From the NCBI RefSeq assembly GCF_020662265.1, contig NZ_VEWM01000095.1, positions 37,638 to 101,637 on the forward strand: a DNA stretch of 64,000 nt, written 5' to 3'. How positions within the stretch are numbered: the first letter of the stretch is position 1; every line of letters starts with the position of its first letter. Position numbers and translations under genes: made by a program. Source of the stretch: Psychrobacter sp. I-STPA6b. GTDB taxonomy: Bacteria; Pseudomonadota; Gammaproteobacteria; Pseudomonadales; Moraxellaceae. Shown one piece after another: positions 1-8,932 of the stretch. The notes beneath the pieces were generated by a model that saw only the letters and a list, made by a program, of their open reading frames with translations, had not been told where the DNA came from and searched no databases.

Positions 1-1079
1 CTGAATCAGCAGGTTCTGACCCCGGTCCTGCCTGTTATGACCGTGGTGGCTTATACCCAACCGTAACTGACGCTGACTTACTGCTTGGTTACTTAGACCC
101 AGAAAACTATGCCAATGGCTTTATTAAGCTAAATCCAAAACGTTCACGTTTTGTGATTGAAGAACAGCTTTGTGATGAGCTTGATTTAGACGTCATTGAA
201 GTTGCTAAAATCATCAAACGCAGTGTTGATGAGCAAATGGCGATTGGTATCGAGATGGAGCTAAGAAGTAACGGTGGTGTGGTCGAAGACTTCACCATGG
301 TTGCTTATGGTGGTAATGGTCCATTACATGCTTGTGGTATTGCCAACCAAGCTGGTATTTCAAAAATCTTATTCCCTCCATTTGCCTCAGTATTCTCAGC
401 ACTGGGTGCAGGTAACATGAAACCATTGCACATTCATGAGCGTAGTGCTTATGTGGTGCTATATGAGCCATTATCACGCACCTTGTTTGATGAATATGAC
501 CGCTTTAACGGTTATGTCGAAGAGCTTGAGAAAAAAGGCCGTGAAGACTTAGTCCGTCAAGGCTATGATGTGGAAAAAGTTGAGCATGGCTTAGAGCTAG
601 ACATGCGTTATGGTAACCAACGTGTCACCACTTCGGTTGCTCTAGATATCAATCGCATTGAAAACGTTGGTGATGTATTGCATGTTATCCGTACATTCTC
701 TGACATCTATGCTGACCGTTATGGTAAAGGTATCGAAGCCCCAGAAGCTGGTGTACGTGTGCAAACCATTCGTGTTGCCTCATACATTGATGGTGAAGTG
801 GTACGCTTTGATGAATTGGAGTACGCAGGAGAGCGTACTGAGCCGACACCAGTGACTCATCGTAAAGCTCACTTCGTTGGTGAAGATAAAGCCGTAGAAA
901 CGCCTGTTTATGATGCCACAGCATTAAGTGAGAAATATGTGGTACATGGACCTGCCATTATTACGACAGAAAGTACGACGTATCTGATTGAAAGAAACTG
1001 GCGGATTGAGCCCACACCTCAAGGTGCAGTGTGGCTATTAAAGGACAACGCTACTCAAGGTAGTGCAAAAAAATCATAG
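1..1079 (+). CDS. acxA: Acetone carboxylase-like beta subunit (hydantoinase A/oxoprolinase family), 5' end outside window
   Basis: The frame is open at the left edge (first full codon at base 3), so about 358 C-terminal residues are present; the family is usually near 700. The visible part begins with a hydantoinase A signature (SAGSDPGPACY) and later has YGGNGPLHACGIA, both typical of the ATP-binding hydantoinase A/AcxA fold. In acetone carboxylase this subunit activates substrate and bicarbonate at the expense of ATP in the cytoplasm. The next gene encodes the hydantoinase B partner 10 bases downstream, so they are surely co-transcribed. The substrate (acetone, another ketone, or a lactam/hydantoin) cannot be fixed from sequence alone. 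Confidence 0.8.
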   Translation, partial: ESAGSDPGPACYDRGGLYPTVTDADLLLGYLDPENYANGFIKLNPKRSRFVIEEQLCDELDLDVIEVAKIIKRSVDEQMAIGIEMELRSNGGVVEDFTMVAYGGNGPLHACGIANQAGISKILFPPFASVFSALGAGNMKPLHIHERSAYVVLYEPLSRTLFDEYDRFNGYVEELEKKGREDLVRQGYDVEKVEHGLELDMRYGNQRVTTSVALDINRIENVGDVLHVIRTFSDIYADRYGKGIEAPEAGVRVQTIRVASYIDGEVVRFDELEYAGERTEPTPVTHRKAHFVGEDKAVETPVYDATALSEKYVVHGPAIITTESTTYLIERNWRIEPTPQGAVWLLKDNATQGSAKKS

Positions 1080-1089
1080 GGAGATAACC

Positions 1090-3396
1090 ATGACTACAGA
1101 TACATACAATCCAAAACGTGAATTGACCGATGAAGAAAAAGCATGGGTTGAAGATTTCATGAATGAAACGACCTTGTTTTTGGGTCCTGACCCAGAAATT
1201 ATGCGTCACCACTCTATCTCAGAGCGTTCTGAGCTAGAAAAAGAAGTCATCGCTAAAGGTAGTGACCCCATTTTATACGACCGTATTCGTCGCAGATTGG
1301 TTGGTTCACTCGATGAAGCTTTCGAGATGTGTGAAAGTATGGGGGCAGCTCCGGGTGCGAAATGGGCGGACTTATCAGTTGCCGTTTATACTGCACAAGG
1401 TGACGTTTGCTATATGTCAAACCGTGGTGTTATCGCCTTCTCAGCGGTACTGCATCACCCCATTCGCTACATCATGAAATACTGGAAAGATGAGCCTACC
1501 GTTGGTATCAACCCAGGTGATGGTTTCTTCCATAATGATGCACGCTTTGGCTGTGTGCATAACACTGACCAATCACTACTAACACCCGTTATCCGTAATG
1601 GTGAAGTGGTGGCATGGGTAGGTGCAACTATTCACGAAGGTGAAAACGGTGCCTGTGAGCCGGGTGGTATGCCATCAGGTTCAGAAACCCCATTTGATGA
1701 TGGCTTACGTGGCTCACCAATGAAAATCGTTGAGCGTGGTAAAGTACGCCGTGACTTATTAACCTTCTTACAGCACTCAACACGTGACCCTAAGCTTATG
1801 CTTGCGGATATTAAAGTGAAAATGGGTGCGGTACGCCGTGTGATGGAAATCGTTGACCGCTCTATCGAAGAGCATGGTCTAGACGCATTCATCGGTGCGA
1901 TTCGCATGACCGTTGAGGACGTGGAAGAAGAAGTACGTCGCCGTATTGATGCCATGCCAGATGGTACGGTCACTGTTAATCAGTTTGTTGACTCAACCTT
2001 AAAAGAAAACATCTTGATTAAGTTTGCCTGTAAAATCACCGTTAAAGGCGACACAATGGTTTGTGACTTGCGTGGTACAGGTCCTGAAATCCTAAACCGT
2101 GCGATTAACTCACCACTAGCATCGACCAAAGCCTTCTTTGCCCAAGCGGTATTATCTTATTGGTGGCCTGACCTACCACGCTCAACAGGGGCATTATCAC
2201 CGATTGAGTTTATCAGTGATGAAGGTACATGGGCTGACTGTAGCTATGACGCACCAACAGGACAAAACTTGCAAGCATCGTTCCGTGGCTTTACTGCATT
2301 GCAAGCTGCTTATGCAAAACTACAGTTCTCAATGCCTAATAAATACGCCAACGTCATTGCTCCATGGTTTAACCAGATTAATGACTTCTTATGGGGTGGT
2401 GAAACACAACATGGTGAACAAGTTGGTAACTTGTGTGCAGACTTAAATGGTATGGGTGGTGGTGCAAAAGCCTTTAAAGATGGCGAAGACGCTGTTGCTC
2501 CTCTATTCTGTGCCATGGCTGATACTGGTGAGCAAGAAGTGATGGAAGAAGAAGTACCCTTCCTACAGCTTGTCTCAAAACGTATCGTCCGTGACAACCA
2601 AGGCTTTGGTAAATATCGCGGTGGTATGGGCTATGAGATGATTGTTGCTGCTCGTAACACACCTGAGTGGGGCTTTATGACCGTTACTTCTGGTGCGAAG
2701 TTCTCCAGTGTTGGTGGAATGTTTGGTGGTTATGGTTGCCCAACATATCCATTATCCATAGTCAAAAATATTAATATCTATGAGATTATTAAAAATGACC
2801 CCAGCCAGTTTAACCTATCTATTGAACGCATCATGAATGAGCGTCCTTTTGAAGGTGGCGACTACATCACCTATCACATGGGCTTACAGTTTGAGCGTTG
2901 CCAAGAAGGTGAGCTGTACATGATTTCGCAAGGCTCTGGTGGTGGCTATGGTGACATCTTAGAGCGTGACCCAGAGCTTGTGATGGACGACTTGCAACTC
3001 AATCGTATCTCAGCACATACCGCAACCAACATCTATAAAGTTGTTTGGGATGAAGAAACCTTTGTGGTTGACCAAGAGGCAACAGAACGTCTGCGTAACG
3101 AAGAGCGTCAAGCTCGTCTAAAACGTGGCGTGCCTTATGATGAGTTTATGAAAACACATGTCAAAGATGAGCCACCAGAAGATTTATTCTACTACGGCTC
3201 ATGGGGACAAGATGACGACGAAGAGCTATACGCTACCATATGGGAAAACAACAAACCGAAGCGAGTTCATGGTAAACTAAATGAGTTACCATTGGTCACT
3301 GTTCCAAACCGTCATGTGCTTAGGATTGAAGAGCTTGAAGCTCGGGTACGTGAGCTTGAAGCAGACCTTGGTCTCGAAATTCAACATCTCACCTAA
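1090..3396 (+). CDS. acxB: Acetone carboxylase-like alpha subunit (hydantoinase B family)
   Basis: A 768-residue hydantoinase B-type protein, close to the roughly 770 of AcxB. I chose the ATG at 1090 over an upstream GTG because GGGAGA (1079-1084) sits at ideal distance. Family features are the N-terminal NDARFGCVHNTDQ region (metal-binding neighbourhood in this fold), GATIHEGENGACEPGG, the glycine-rich GKYRGGMGYE, GGMFGGYG and GSGGGYGD, and a charged C-terminal tail (LKRGVPYDEFMK) seen in AcxB proteins. In acetone carboxylase the Mn-containing alpha subunit carboxylates the activated ketone to acetoacetate. It follows the beta gene directly. The family is certain; the exact substrate is inference. 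Confidence 0.8.
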   Translation: MTTDTYNPKRELTDEEKAWVEDFMNETTLFLGPDPEIMRHHSISERSELEKEVIAKGSDPILYDRIRRRLVGSLDEAFEMCESMGAAPGAKWADLSVAVYTAQGDVCYMSNRGVIAFSAVLHHPIRYIMKYWKDEPTVGINPGDGFFHNDARFGCVHNTDQSLLTPVIRNGEVVAWVGATIHEGENGACEPGGMPSGSETPFDDGLRGSPMKIVERGKVRRDLLTFLQHSTRDPKLMLADIKVKMGAVRRVMEIVDRSIEEHGLDAFIGAIRMTVEDVEEEVRRRIDAMPDGTVTVNQFVDSTLKENILIKFACKITVKGDTMVCDLRGTGPEILNRAINSPLASTKAFFAQAVLSYWWPDLPRSTGALSPIEFISDEGTWADCSYDAPTGQNLQASFRGFTALQAAYAKLQFSMPNKYANVIAPWFNQINDFLWGGETQHGEQVGNLCADLNGMGGGAKAFKDGEDAVAPLFCAMADTGEQEVMEEEVPFLQLVSKRIVRDNQGFGKYRGGMGYEMIVAARNTPEWGFMTVTSGAKFSSVGGMFGGYGCPTYPLSIVKNINIYEIIKNDPSQFNLSIERIMNERPFEGGDYITYHMGLQFERCQEGELYMISQGSGGGYGDILERDPELVMDDLQLNRISAHTATNIYKVVWDEETFVVDQEATERLRNEERQARLKRGVPYDEFMKTHVKDEPPEDLFYYGSWGQDDDEELYATIWENNKPKRVHGKLNELPLVTVPNRHVLRIEELEARVRELEADLGLEIQHLT

Positions 3397-3435
3397 CAAT
3401 GAGAGACGTTGTGTAAGCAATACTTTTCGCTGTGC

Positions 3436-3468
3436 GTTGGGATTTGGCTTTTGTGGTCAAGTCCCAAC
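3436..3468 (+). other. Intercistronic hairpin downstream of acxB-like gene
   Basis: GTTGGGA (3436-3442) pairs perfectly with TCCCAAC (3462-3468) across a 19-base loop in the 119-base gap between the alpha-subunit gene and the next gene. There is no T-tract, so it looks more like an mRNA processing or stability hairpin than a terminator. Confidence 0.4.
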
Positions 3469-3515
3469 AATGCATTAAGGAAGACAACAAAAACCTGATA
3501 AATAAGGACATTATC

Positions 3516-4298
3516 ATGCCAAATAGATTAAGAAACTTATTAAACGATTCAGCCACTAATACCAAACTTATTATCAATGCCGAAGACTATGCACAAAAAG
3601 TCTTGCTCCAAGGCAAACCCATTCCATGGCATGACGCAACTGCCTACGCCAATCACTTAAGCCAAACGGCAGCATTATTAAAGCCTGAAGTATCCGTCAT
3701 CTCCATTGACAAAATGATTATGCAAGAGCTTGCCGATAATGAGCAACTGACCAGTGCGATGGGAGAAAAAAGTCGGGCAGGCTATGCTCTAAAAACCTTT
3801 ATGGGTAATGATGACTTTAAAGCTGCTGTCAGTGCATTGGTTGCCTCAACTGTGCAAACCCAGCGTGTACCCGTATTGGTACAAATGCCATCACCGCTAC
3901 AAATGCTTTATCTGACTGCTCGTGCAGCCAAGCCAGATGATGAGCATGAATTTGATGATGACTCTGCTGAAAATGCAGCCATTTATTGTGCTGACTGGTT
4001 ACGTGCTTTTAAAGATGCAAATATTGCCGGTCTTATTTTTGATGAGCGAGAAGGTGATGTCTCTGATGAAGCCTATCAGCCCATCAAAAATACCGCTGAA
4101 CATTATCAATGGGTTGTTGGTATACGCCGAGACAACGAAATCATCTTTAAAGACCCACAGCTAAGCATTGCTGTACTACCTTCTGATTATTGGACATCAG
4201 GCGATAGTAATGTAGATACTTCAGGGGTGGTTTTCACCGAGATTGCCCAAAATGCTGTACCAGAGCAGGTACTAGAATTTAGAGAAAAGCTGGGTTAA
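3516..4298 (+). CDS. Unrecognised 260-residue protein in the acetone-carboxylase-like operon
   Basis: I do not recognise the family. The ATG at 3516 is preferred to upstream starts because AAGGA (3504-3508) precedes it at good distance. It is soluble, has no signal peptide or membrane helix, and has alternating hydrophobic strands (VSVISI, RVPVLVQMPSP, IAGLIFDER, QWVVGIRRD, LSIAVLPSDYW) separated by helices. This is reminiscent of a TIM-barrel protein of the UROD/methionine-synthase type, but that is only an impression. It sits where a small gamma subunit (AcxC, about 170 residues) would be expected, but is too long and shows no likeness I can see. It shares the terminator at 4352 with the operon. 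Confidence 0.6.
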   Translation: MPNRLRNLLNDSATNTKLIINAEDYAQKVLLQGKPIPWHDATAYANHLSQTAALLKPEVSVISIDKMIMQELADNEQLTSAMGEKSRAGYALKTFMGNDDFKAAVSALVASTVQTQRVPVLVQMPSPLQMLYLTARAAKPDDEHEFDDDSAENAAIYCADWLRAFKDANIAGLIFDEREGDVSDEAYQPIKNTAEHYQWVVGIRRDNEIIFKDPQLSIAVLPSDYWTSGDSNVDTSGVVFTEIAQNAVPEQVLEFREKLG

Positions 4299-4351
4299 CG
4301 TTAAGTTGGTGTTAGCTTAGATAAGCCATAACCTTATAATTTATTTTTGAT

Positions 4352-4388
4352 AAAAAACACACCCAAGAACCAAGAAGGTGTGTTTTTT
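4352..4388 (+). terminator. Rho-independent terminator of the acx-like operon
   Basis: AAAAAACACACC (4352-4363) pairs with GGTGTGTTTTTT (4377-4388) around a 13-base loop, ending in six T. It lies 54 bases after the stop codon at 4298. The A-tract on the left makes it potentially bidirectional. Confidence 0.85.
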
Positions 4389-4498
4389 GTTATAGTCATA
4401 GTCAAATAGTACTAAAGTAGGTATAAGGTGATGTGATAAGAGCTTTGGTTTAACCCTCTGTCTAAAAATGAAATACTTTCATGTTATTAGAAGAAAAA

Positions 4499-4756
4499 AT
4501 GAGCACTTTATTTTTTGATAATGATACAGAGGCTGCCGATTGTCATGTAGACAAACATGTGGGCAAAATGATACGTGAATCAGTTCAACTATTATCCACT
4601 ACACACCGAGTGCTAGATGTGGATGATCTAGATGAACAGAGACAGGACAAACTTTATAGAAAGACTCACTCCAATCAACCTTCAGCAGTCTGGGTAAGAG
4701 AATCTTCCGAACATTACAACTGGTCTTACAGCCTATTTTTATCTTTAGTCGAATAG
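4499..4756 (+). pseudogene. Truncated phage-type pyrimidine-dimer-glycosylase-like protein
   Basis: The 85-residue frame reads LFFDNDTEAADCHVDKHVGKM, then ESVQLLSTTHRVLD, then a WVRESSEHYNW block. This pattern (CDKHV-K-ML-ES-Q-LSTAHR ... AVWARES-NY-W) is the N-terminal part of a phage and bacterial family related to pyrimidine-dimer excision enzymes, normally longer. The frame ends abruptly at 4756, exactly where the IS3-type fragment on the other strand begins, so the 3' part has been lost at an insertion or deletion junction. A further in-frame ATG lies at 4481; 4499 fits homologues better. Family assignment is from memory of the motif. Confidence 0.55.
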
Positions 4757-4836
4757 CATAGCTCTTTGGCGGGTATTCCTGCATCGGCTTCTTTTAGTAT
4801 CGATACTATTTGACTCTCTGTCATTTGTTTACTCAT
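4753..4836 (-). pseudogene. 5' fragment of an IS3-family transposase orfA
   Basis: From an ATG at 4836, preceded on the minus strand by TAAGGAG, the frame reads MSKQMTESQIVSILKEADAG followed by IPAKELC. This is the canonical N-terminus of OrfA helix-turn-helix proteins of IS3-group elements (TESQIV-ILKEADAG-KV-ELCRK). Homology stops after ELC and the reading becomes meaningless, so only about 28 codons remain. It abuts the truncated glycosylase-like gene tail to tail, marking the scar of an IS insertion followed by deletion. Confidence 0.7.
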
Positions 4837-5058
4837 TTTAAAACTCCTTATAGATATTTTATAAGAATTTCTATGTTTGAGCTGTGTTATTTTAGGGGAT
4901 AGGTACAAAAGTAGCTGTATTATCTGAAATGACTATAGCTTAGAAATTTAGATAATGCTAAGATTTGTTTCTCGCTAAAACTATTTATTAAAATTTTGAG
5001 ATGGGTGCTAATATTGAACGGTCATACTTAAGGCAAAAATATAAATAAGGAATAAATA

Positions 5059-6969
5059 ATGAATTTTTGGCATATGCAGTTGCATCCTGATAATTTATCT
5101 TGGGGTAGAGAGAGAAGGGTACTAGAAGAAACTAGCTATATAGGGATTGGAGTTTGGGAAGATCCAGATGAAGATAAAATACAAGAATACAAATTTGCCA
5201 AACAAATGAAAATCGGAGATATTGTCGCTATAAAAAGAGGAGGTACGATAATAGCTTTAACTAAAGTTGTTGGCGACTATAAGTTTGAGAAGAATATTAA
5301 TCAGGATTTAGATTGGTTTCAACGGAGACGAAAAGTTGAAATACTTGATTGGTATAATAAGGCATATGATTATTATATAGCTCCAACAGCTGCTCTAACA
5401 AGATGTGATATGGCTTCTAATAATAGTGCGCCAACTAATAACTCAATTAAAAAATGGTATGAAAAAGTTATGAGTGACTCTGACATTAATGAAGTAATTA
5501 ACCTTCTAAAATATAAACACCAAGTTATTTTGCAAGGTCCTCCAGGTACGGGTAAAACTAGACTGGCTAAATTAGTGGCAGAACGTATCATTCAGCCCGA
5601 AAATAAAGGAACGCCAGATCAGATAATTGATGACTTGATTCAATCATTTGATGCTGATAGTACAGAAACTGAATTTGAGCGTGAAAAGTGTCAACAGTTA
5701 TTATCAGGTTTTCATAATACATTTCCTAGGGAAAAACTCAAAGATCTTACTTTAGAAAGTTACTGCATAGGGACAGGTGAAAATAACTCTTTTTGTTGGT
5801 GGATAGAAAGAGGATTACAAAGCTTGGGCTACTATTTCCCCGGTAGTTCGCTTTCTTATAAGATATATTGGAGCAAAGCTAAGGATATTTATAGTAAACA
5901 TGGTTTCGTTGAAGATATAGAAAATGATGATCTCGCCATGAAGATGATTGCCGAGACTCTACATGATCTAGTCAACAATCATAATACGGCACAAGCTTTT
6001 GAGCGCTTTGGCAATAGTTTCGTACTTAAGGTATTGCAAAGCTATTATCCAGAAGTGTACTTCCCAATTAATAGCGAGACAGCGATTGATAACGCATTGA
6101 AGTTACTCCAAGGCTATGATGAGAGTCTAAGTTTACTCGATAAAAATAAAAAATTGACAGAAATATACTTAGATAAAAAGAAGCAATTTAACATTGAGAT
6201 AACGAAAAATGAGTTTGCTCGTATTATTTGGGATAACTTTGATTTAAAGTCTGGGCAGGATTTGACACAGTCAAATGAAGTTAAAGCACAGGGAAAATAT
6301 GAAATTATCCAATTTCATCCGGCTTATACCTATGAGGACTTTGTCAGAGGCATAGTTGCTAGTAGTGATGAGGGCAATATTAGTTATCATGTCGAAAATA
6401 AAAAACTCGCTGAAATTGCCCAAGAAGCCTGCGACAATCCTAATGGTAACTATGTGCTAATAATTGATGAGATTAATCGAGCCAATCTACCGTCAGTGTT
6501 AGGAGAACTTATTTATACGCTTGAATATCGTGGTGAGTCTATACAGACGATGTATGAGCATAATAATTCACGAAATATTAAATTGCCTAAAAACCTATAT
6601 ATCATTGGTACTATGAACACAGCTGATCGCTCAGTTGGTCATATCGACTATGCCATTCGCAGACGCTTTGCTTTCTATAATGTTTTGCCTAACGTTAATG
6701 TTGTGAAAAATGAACAGGCTAAAAGGCTGTACAATGAGGTAATGGAGCTATTCGATAATACTTATCTGTCAGCAGATTTTGATGCTAACGATGTGCGTAT
6801 AGGGCATAGCTACTTTATTGCATCTGATAAGAATATGTCTGATGAAGATTTTATTATTGAGCTTAGACAAAAGCTTAACTATGAGATTAAGCCGATACTA
6901 TATGAGTATATAAAAGATGGCATCTTATTAGATAGTGCTAAAGACATTGTAGGAAATTTACATGTCTAA
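5059..6969 (+). CDS. mcrB: McrB-type AAA+ GTPase of a type IV restriction system
   Basis: This is the 636-residue motor and specificity subunit of a modified-DNA restriction system. The start has AAGGA at 5047. Residues 1 to about 100 form a small domain (NFWHMQLHP ... GDIVAIKRGG) resembling EVE/PUA-like modified-base readers. The AAA+ core has Walker A GPPGTGKT near 160-167, a long insertion, Walker B VLIIDEINRAN near 466-476 and the McrB hallmark MNTADRS near 519, then RRRFAF. McrB proteins use GTP to translocate and to activate McrC. It overlaps mcrC by 8 bases. It lies beside IS and phage-gene stumps, suggesting horizontal acquisition. The reader-domain call is inference. Confidence 0.9.
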   Translation: MNFWHMQLHPDNLSWGRERRVLEETSYIGIGVWEDPDEDKIQEYKFAKQMKIGDIVAIKRGGTIIALTKVVGDYKFEKNINQDLDWFQRRRKVEILDWYNKAYDYYIAPTAALTRCDMASNNSAPTNNSIKKWYEKVMSDSDINEVINLLKYKHQVILQGPPGTGKTRLAKLVAERIIQPENKGTPDQIIDDLIQSFDADSTETEFEREKCQQLLSGFHNTFPREKLKDLTLESYCIGTGENNSFCWWIERGLQSLGYYFPGSSLSYKIYWSKAKDIYSKHGFVEDIENDDLAMKMIAETLHDLVNNHNTAQAFERFGNSFVLKVLQSYYPEVYFPINSETAIDNALKLLQGYDESLSLLDKNKKLTEIYLDKKKQFNIEITKNEFARIIWDNFDLKSGQDLTQSNEVKAQGKYEIIQFHPAYTYEDFVRGIVASSDEGNISYHVENKKLAEIAQEACDNPNGNYVLIIDEINRANLPSVLGELIYTLEYRGESIQTMYEHNNSRNIKLPKNLYIIGTMNTADRSVGHIDYAIRRRFAFYNVLPNVNVVKNEQAKRLYNEVMELFDNTYLSADFDANDVRIGHSYFIASDKNMSDEDFIIELRQKLNYEIKPILYEYIKDGILLDSAKDIVGNLHV

Positions 6970-8281
6970 GCTAATACAATTTAACCACTTAGAGACCATA
7001 CGAGAACACAATCAGATAGACTTTGATTGTGAAGGTATAGAAGTATCAGATATATTTTTTCAAGACAACATAAACAATGAGCGTTGCGTTCAGGTTATTT
7101 ATGGTAGAGGCAGTCAATCACTTAAAATGTCATACTTTATCGGTGCAGACTGGCTTGTTAAGAACCAACAAGCCATTTATGTTGCACCGAAAATTAATGA
7201 GGGTGATAAACAAATTGATTATCTTGGCATGCTTCACTCATGTTTGACTCATGGTGATATCGCTAAAAACACCAAAGATCTATACCACATTAAGCTAAAC
7301 GAACCTTTTATCGAAATAAATCAACAATTTGATTTATTAACACCGCTACTAATCATGCAGTTTCTTCAGTTAGTAAAAGATATTGTGCGTAAAGGCTTGC
7401 GGCAATCTTATTATAAGGTTGAGCATAATCTTACTTGTAAGATTAAAGGCAGGGTATTAGTCGCTGAGAATATAAATAAAAACCTGACCAGAAACAAACC
7501 TACTAACACATACTGTCGCTATGATGAATTTGGATTTAATAGTGTTGAAAATAGGGTTTTAAAACGTACATTAAAGTTTGTTCAACGTTATTTGGCAAAG
7601 TGTCCAGAATATCACCACTCAATGAAACATCTAATGGATTTCTGTATGCCTGCATTTGAGATGGTTAGTGATAAAGTAAACTTGCATGAAATGAAAGCCA
7701 CTAAGCGCAATCCATTTTATAAAGAGTATCAAGAAGCACTAACATTGTCTCAAATCATTCTTAAGCGCTTTGGCTATCATATTAATGAAATTGAAAATAG
7801 CACTACACAAGAGACAACTGTACCGCCATTCTGGATAGATATGTCGAAGCTTTTTGAGCTGTATGTTTTGGGACTTTTAAAAGACAAATATGCAGAGAAG
7901 ATTATATTTCAAGCCAAAGGTAGCTACGGAAGCCCCGATTATTTACTCATAGATGACGTACAGCCACTTATTATTGATGCAAAATACAAACCTACTTATC
8001 AAAAGGACAGAGGATTAAGTAATATCATTGAAGATATTAGACAAATAAGTGGCTATGCAAGAGACAAAGGTATATTAAATAAATTAGGTTATCATACAGA
8101 AGAGGTGCAAACCATGAACGTGGTTAGCTGTGTGGTTATCTATACGGACCAAAGAGAGGGAAATGAGCTACCTGATAGCTTAACAGATGGAAATGCAATT
8201 AAAGGCTTTACTAAGTTTTATAAAGTTCCGATTGCTGTGCCTATTCTAAATAATAAAGAACTAAATTGTTTTGATAATTAA
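6962..8281 (+). CDS. mcrC: McrC-type PD-(D/E)XK endonuclease subunit
   Basis: This 439-residue protein is the nuclease partner of McrB. The N-terminal part is the McrB-interacting region. The C-terminal half holds a clear PD-(D/E)XK site: GSPDYLL followed about 14 residues later by LIIDAKYKP. Its ATG overlaps the end of mcrB (ATGTCTAA at 6962-6969), which indicates translational coupling. Length is normal for McrC with its nuclease domain, so the system appears intact. The C-terminal residues after the nuclease core show no further domain. Confidence 0.92.
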   Translation: MSKLIQFNHLETIREHNQIDFDCEGIEVSDIFFQDNINNERCVQVIYGRGSQSLKMSYFIGADWLVKNQQAIYVAPKINEGDKQIDYLGMLHSCLTHGDIAKNTKDLYHIKLNEPFIEINQQFDLLTPLLIMQFLQLVKDIVRKGLRQSYYKVEHNLTCKIKGRVLVAENINKNLTRNKPTNTYCRYDEFGFNSVENRVLKRTLKFVQRYLAKCPEYHHSMKHLMDFCMPAFEMVSDKVNLHEMKATKRNPFYKEYQEALTLSQIILKRFGYHINEIENSTTQETTVPPFWIDMSKLFELYVLGLLKDKYAEKIIFQAKGSYGSPDYLLIDDVQPLIIDAKYKPTYQKDRGLSNIIEDIRQISGYARDKGILNKLGYHTEEVQTMNVVSCVVIYTDQREGNELPDSLTDGNAIKGFTKFYKVPIAVPILNNKELNCFDN

Positions 8282-8314
8282 GATTTGCTTCTTGATACTA
8301 GTTTTTAATAGCTT

Positions 8315-8358
8315 TGGTCACAAAATGGTCACCAGTTGGCTACAGAGCAGATGGTCAC
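8315..8358. repeat. Three TGGTCAC direct repeats downstream of mcrC
   Basis: TGGTCAC occurs at 8315-8321, 8326-8332 and 8352-8358 in a non-coding stretch between mcrC and the tRNA operon. Short iterated sequences of this kind are often found at integrase-associated attachment regions, but no integrase is visible here. The rest of 8282-8496 shows nothing recognisable. Confidence 0.4.
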
Positions 8359-8496
8359 CGTGGTTTTTCTAATTTTATTTTATAATTAAATTAAAATATA
8401 GAGAGGCATTTTTAAAAGTACCTAAGACCAATAATCCAACTCATCATTACACCCAAAATATCATAAACTCCTGACAAACCAAAAACCTACAGACAT

Positions 8497-8527
8497 AAAA
8501 AAACCCCAAGTAAGGGGATACTTGAGG
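8497..8527 (-). terminator. Terminator of the tRNA-Val/tRNA-Asp operon
   Basis: On the minus strand CCTCAAGTA pairs with TACTTGGGG around a short loop and is followed by seven T (8497-8503). It lies 45 bases past the 3' end of tRNA-Asp, in the right orientation to end the tRNA transcript. Confidence 0.75.
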
Positions 8528-8571
8528 CGAAACTTGTTTAAACTTTTAGTCTAAAATCTAGTTTTGAAATA

Positions 8572-8648
8572 TGGCGCAGCGGACGGGACTCGAACCCGCG
8601 ACCCCCGGCGTGACAGGCCGGTATTCTAACCAACTGAACTACCGCTGC
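8572..8648 (-). tRNA. tRNA-Asp (GTC)
   Basis: The minus strand gives a complete 77-base cloverleaf with an encoded CCA. The acceptor stem is GCAGCGG/CCGCTGC, the D-loop TAGTTCAGTTGGTTAGAA, the anticodon stem-loop CCGGCCTGTCACGCCGG with GTC, and the T-arm GCGGGTTCGAGTCCCGT. It is downstream of tRNA-Val in the same transcript. Confidence 0.95.
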
Positions 8649-8667
8649 TTAGGTCGTTTACAACAAG

Positions 8668-8743
8668 TGGTGGGTGGTGACGGGTTCGAACCGCCGACAT
8701 TCTGCGTGTAAGGCAGACGCTCTACCAACTGAGCTAACCACCC
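8668..8743 (-). tRNA. tRNA-Val (TAC)
   Basis: The minus strand gives a 76-base cloverleaf with encoded CCA. The acceptor stem is GGGTGGT/ACCACCC, the D-arm TAGCTCAGTTGGTAGAGC, the anticodon arm TCTGCCTTACACGCAGA with TAC, and the T-arm GGCGGTTCGAACCCGTC. It is the first gene of the two-tRNA operon and sits 15 bases after the -10 box. Confidence 0.95.
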
Positions 8744-8758
8744 TTGCTGTGGGTGTGT

Positions 8759-8786
8759 ATTATATAGATTTGAGTTTCAGTGTCAA
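8759..8786 (-). promoter_or_regulatory. Consensus sigma-70 promoter of the tRNA operon
   Basis: On the minus strand TTGACA (8781-8786) and TATAAT (8759-8764) are both perfect consensus hexamers separated by 16 bases. The next gene on this strand is tRNA-Val at 8743. A strong promoter is expected for a stable RNA operon. Confidence 0.9.
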
Positions 8787-8932
8787 ATGTTTTTTTTAGA
8801 TAATTGCAAAATATATGGTGTTTGCTGTTTTGATTAGCAAAATGCTAATTAAGATACCTGAATATCAAGATGATAGATTATGCCAAACTGTGCAATATGC
8901 TAAACTAGATAGTAATAAAATAACCTGACTAG

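Noticed and set aside
5059..8281. A larger multi-gene antiphage island around mcrBC
   Set aside because: Only the McrBC pair is intact; flanking genes are stumps or housekeeping, with no further defence gene visible.
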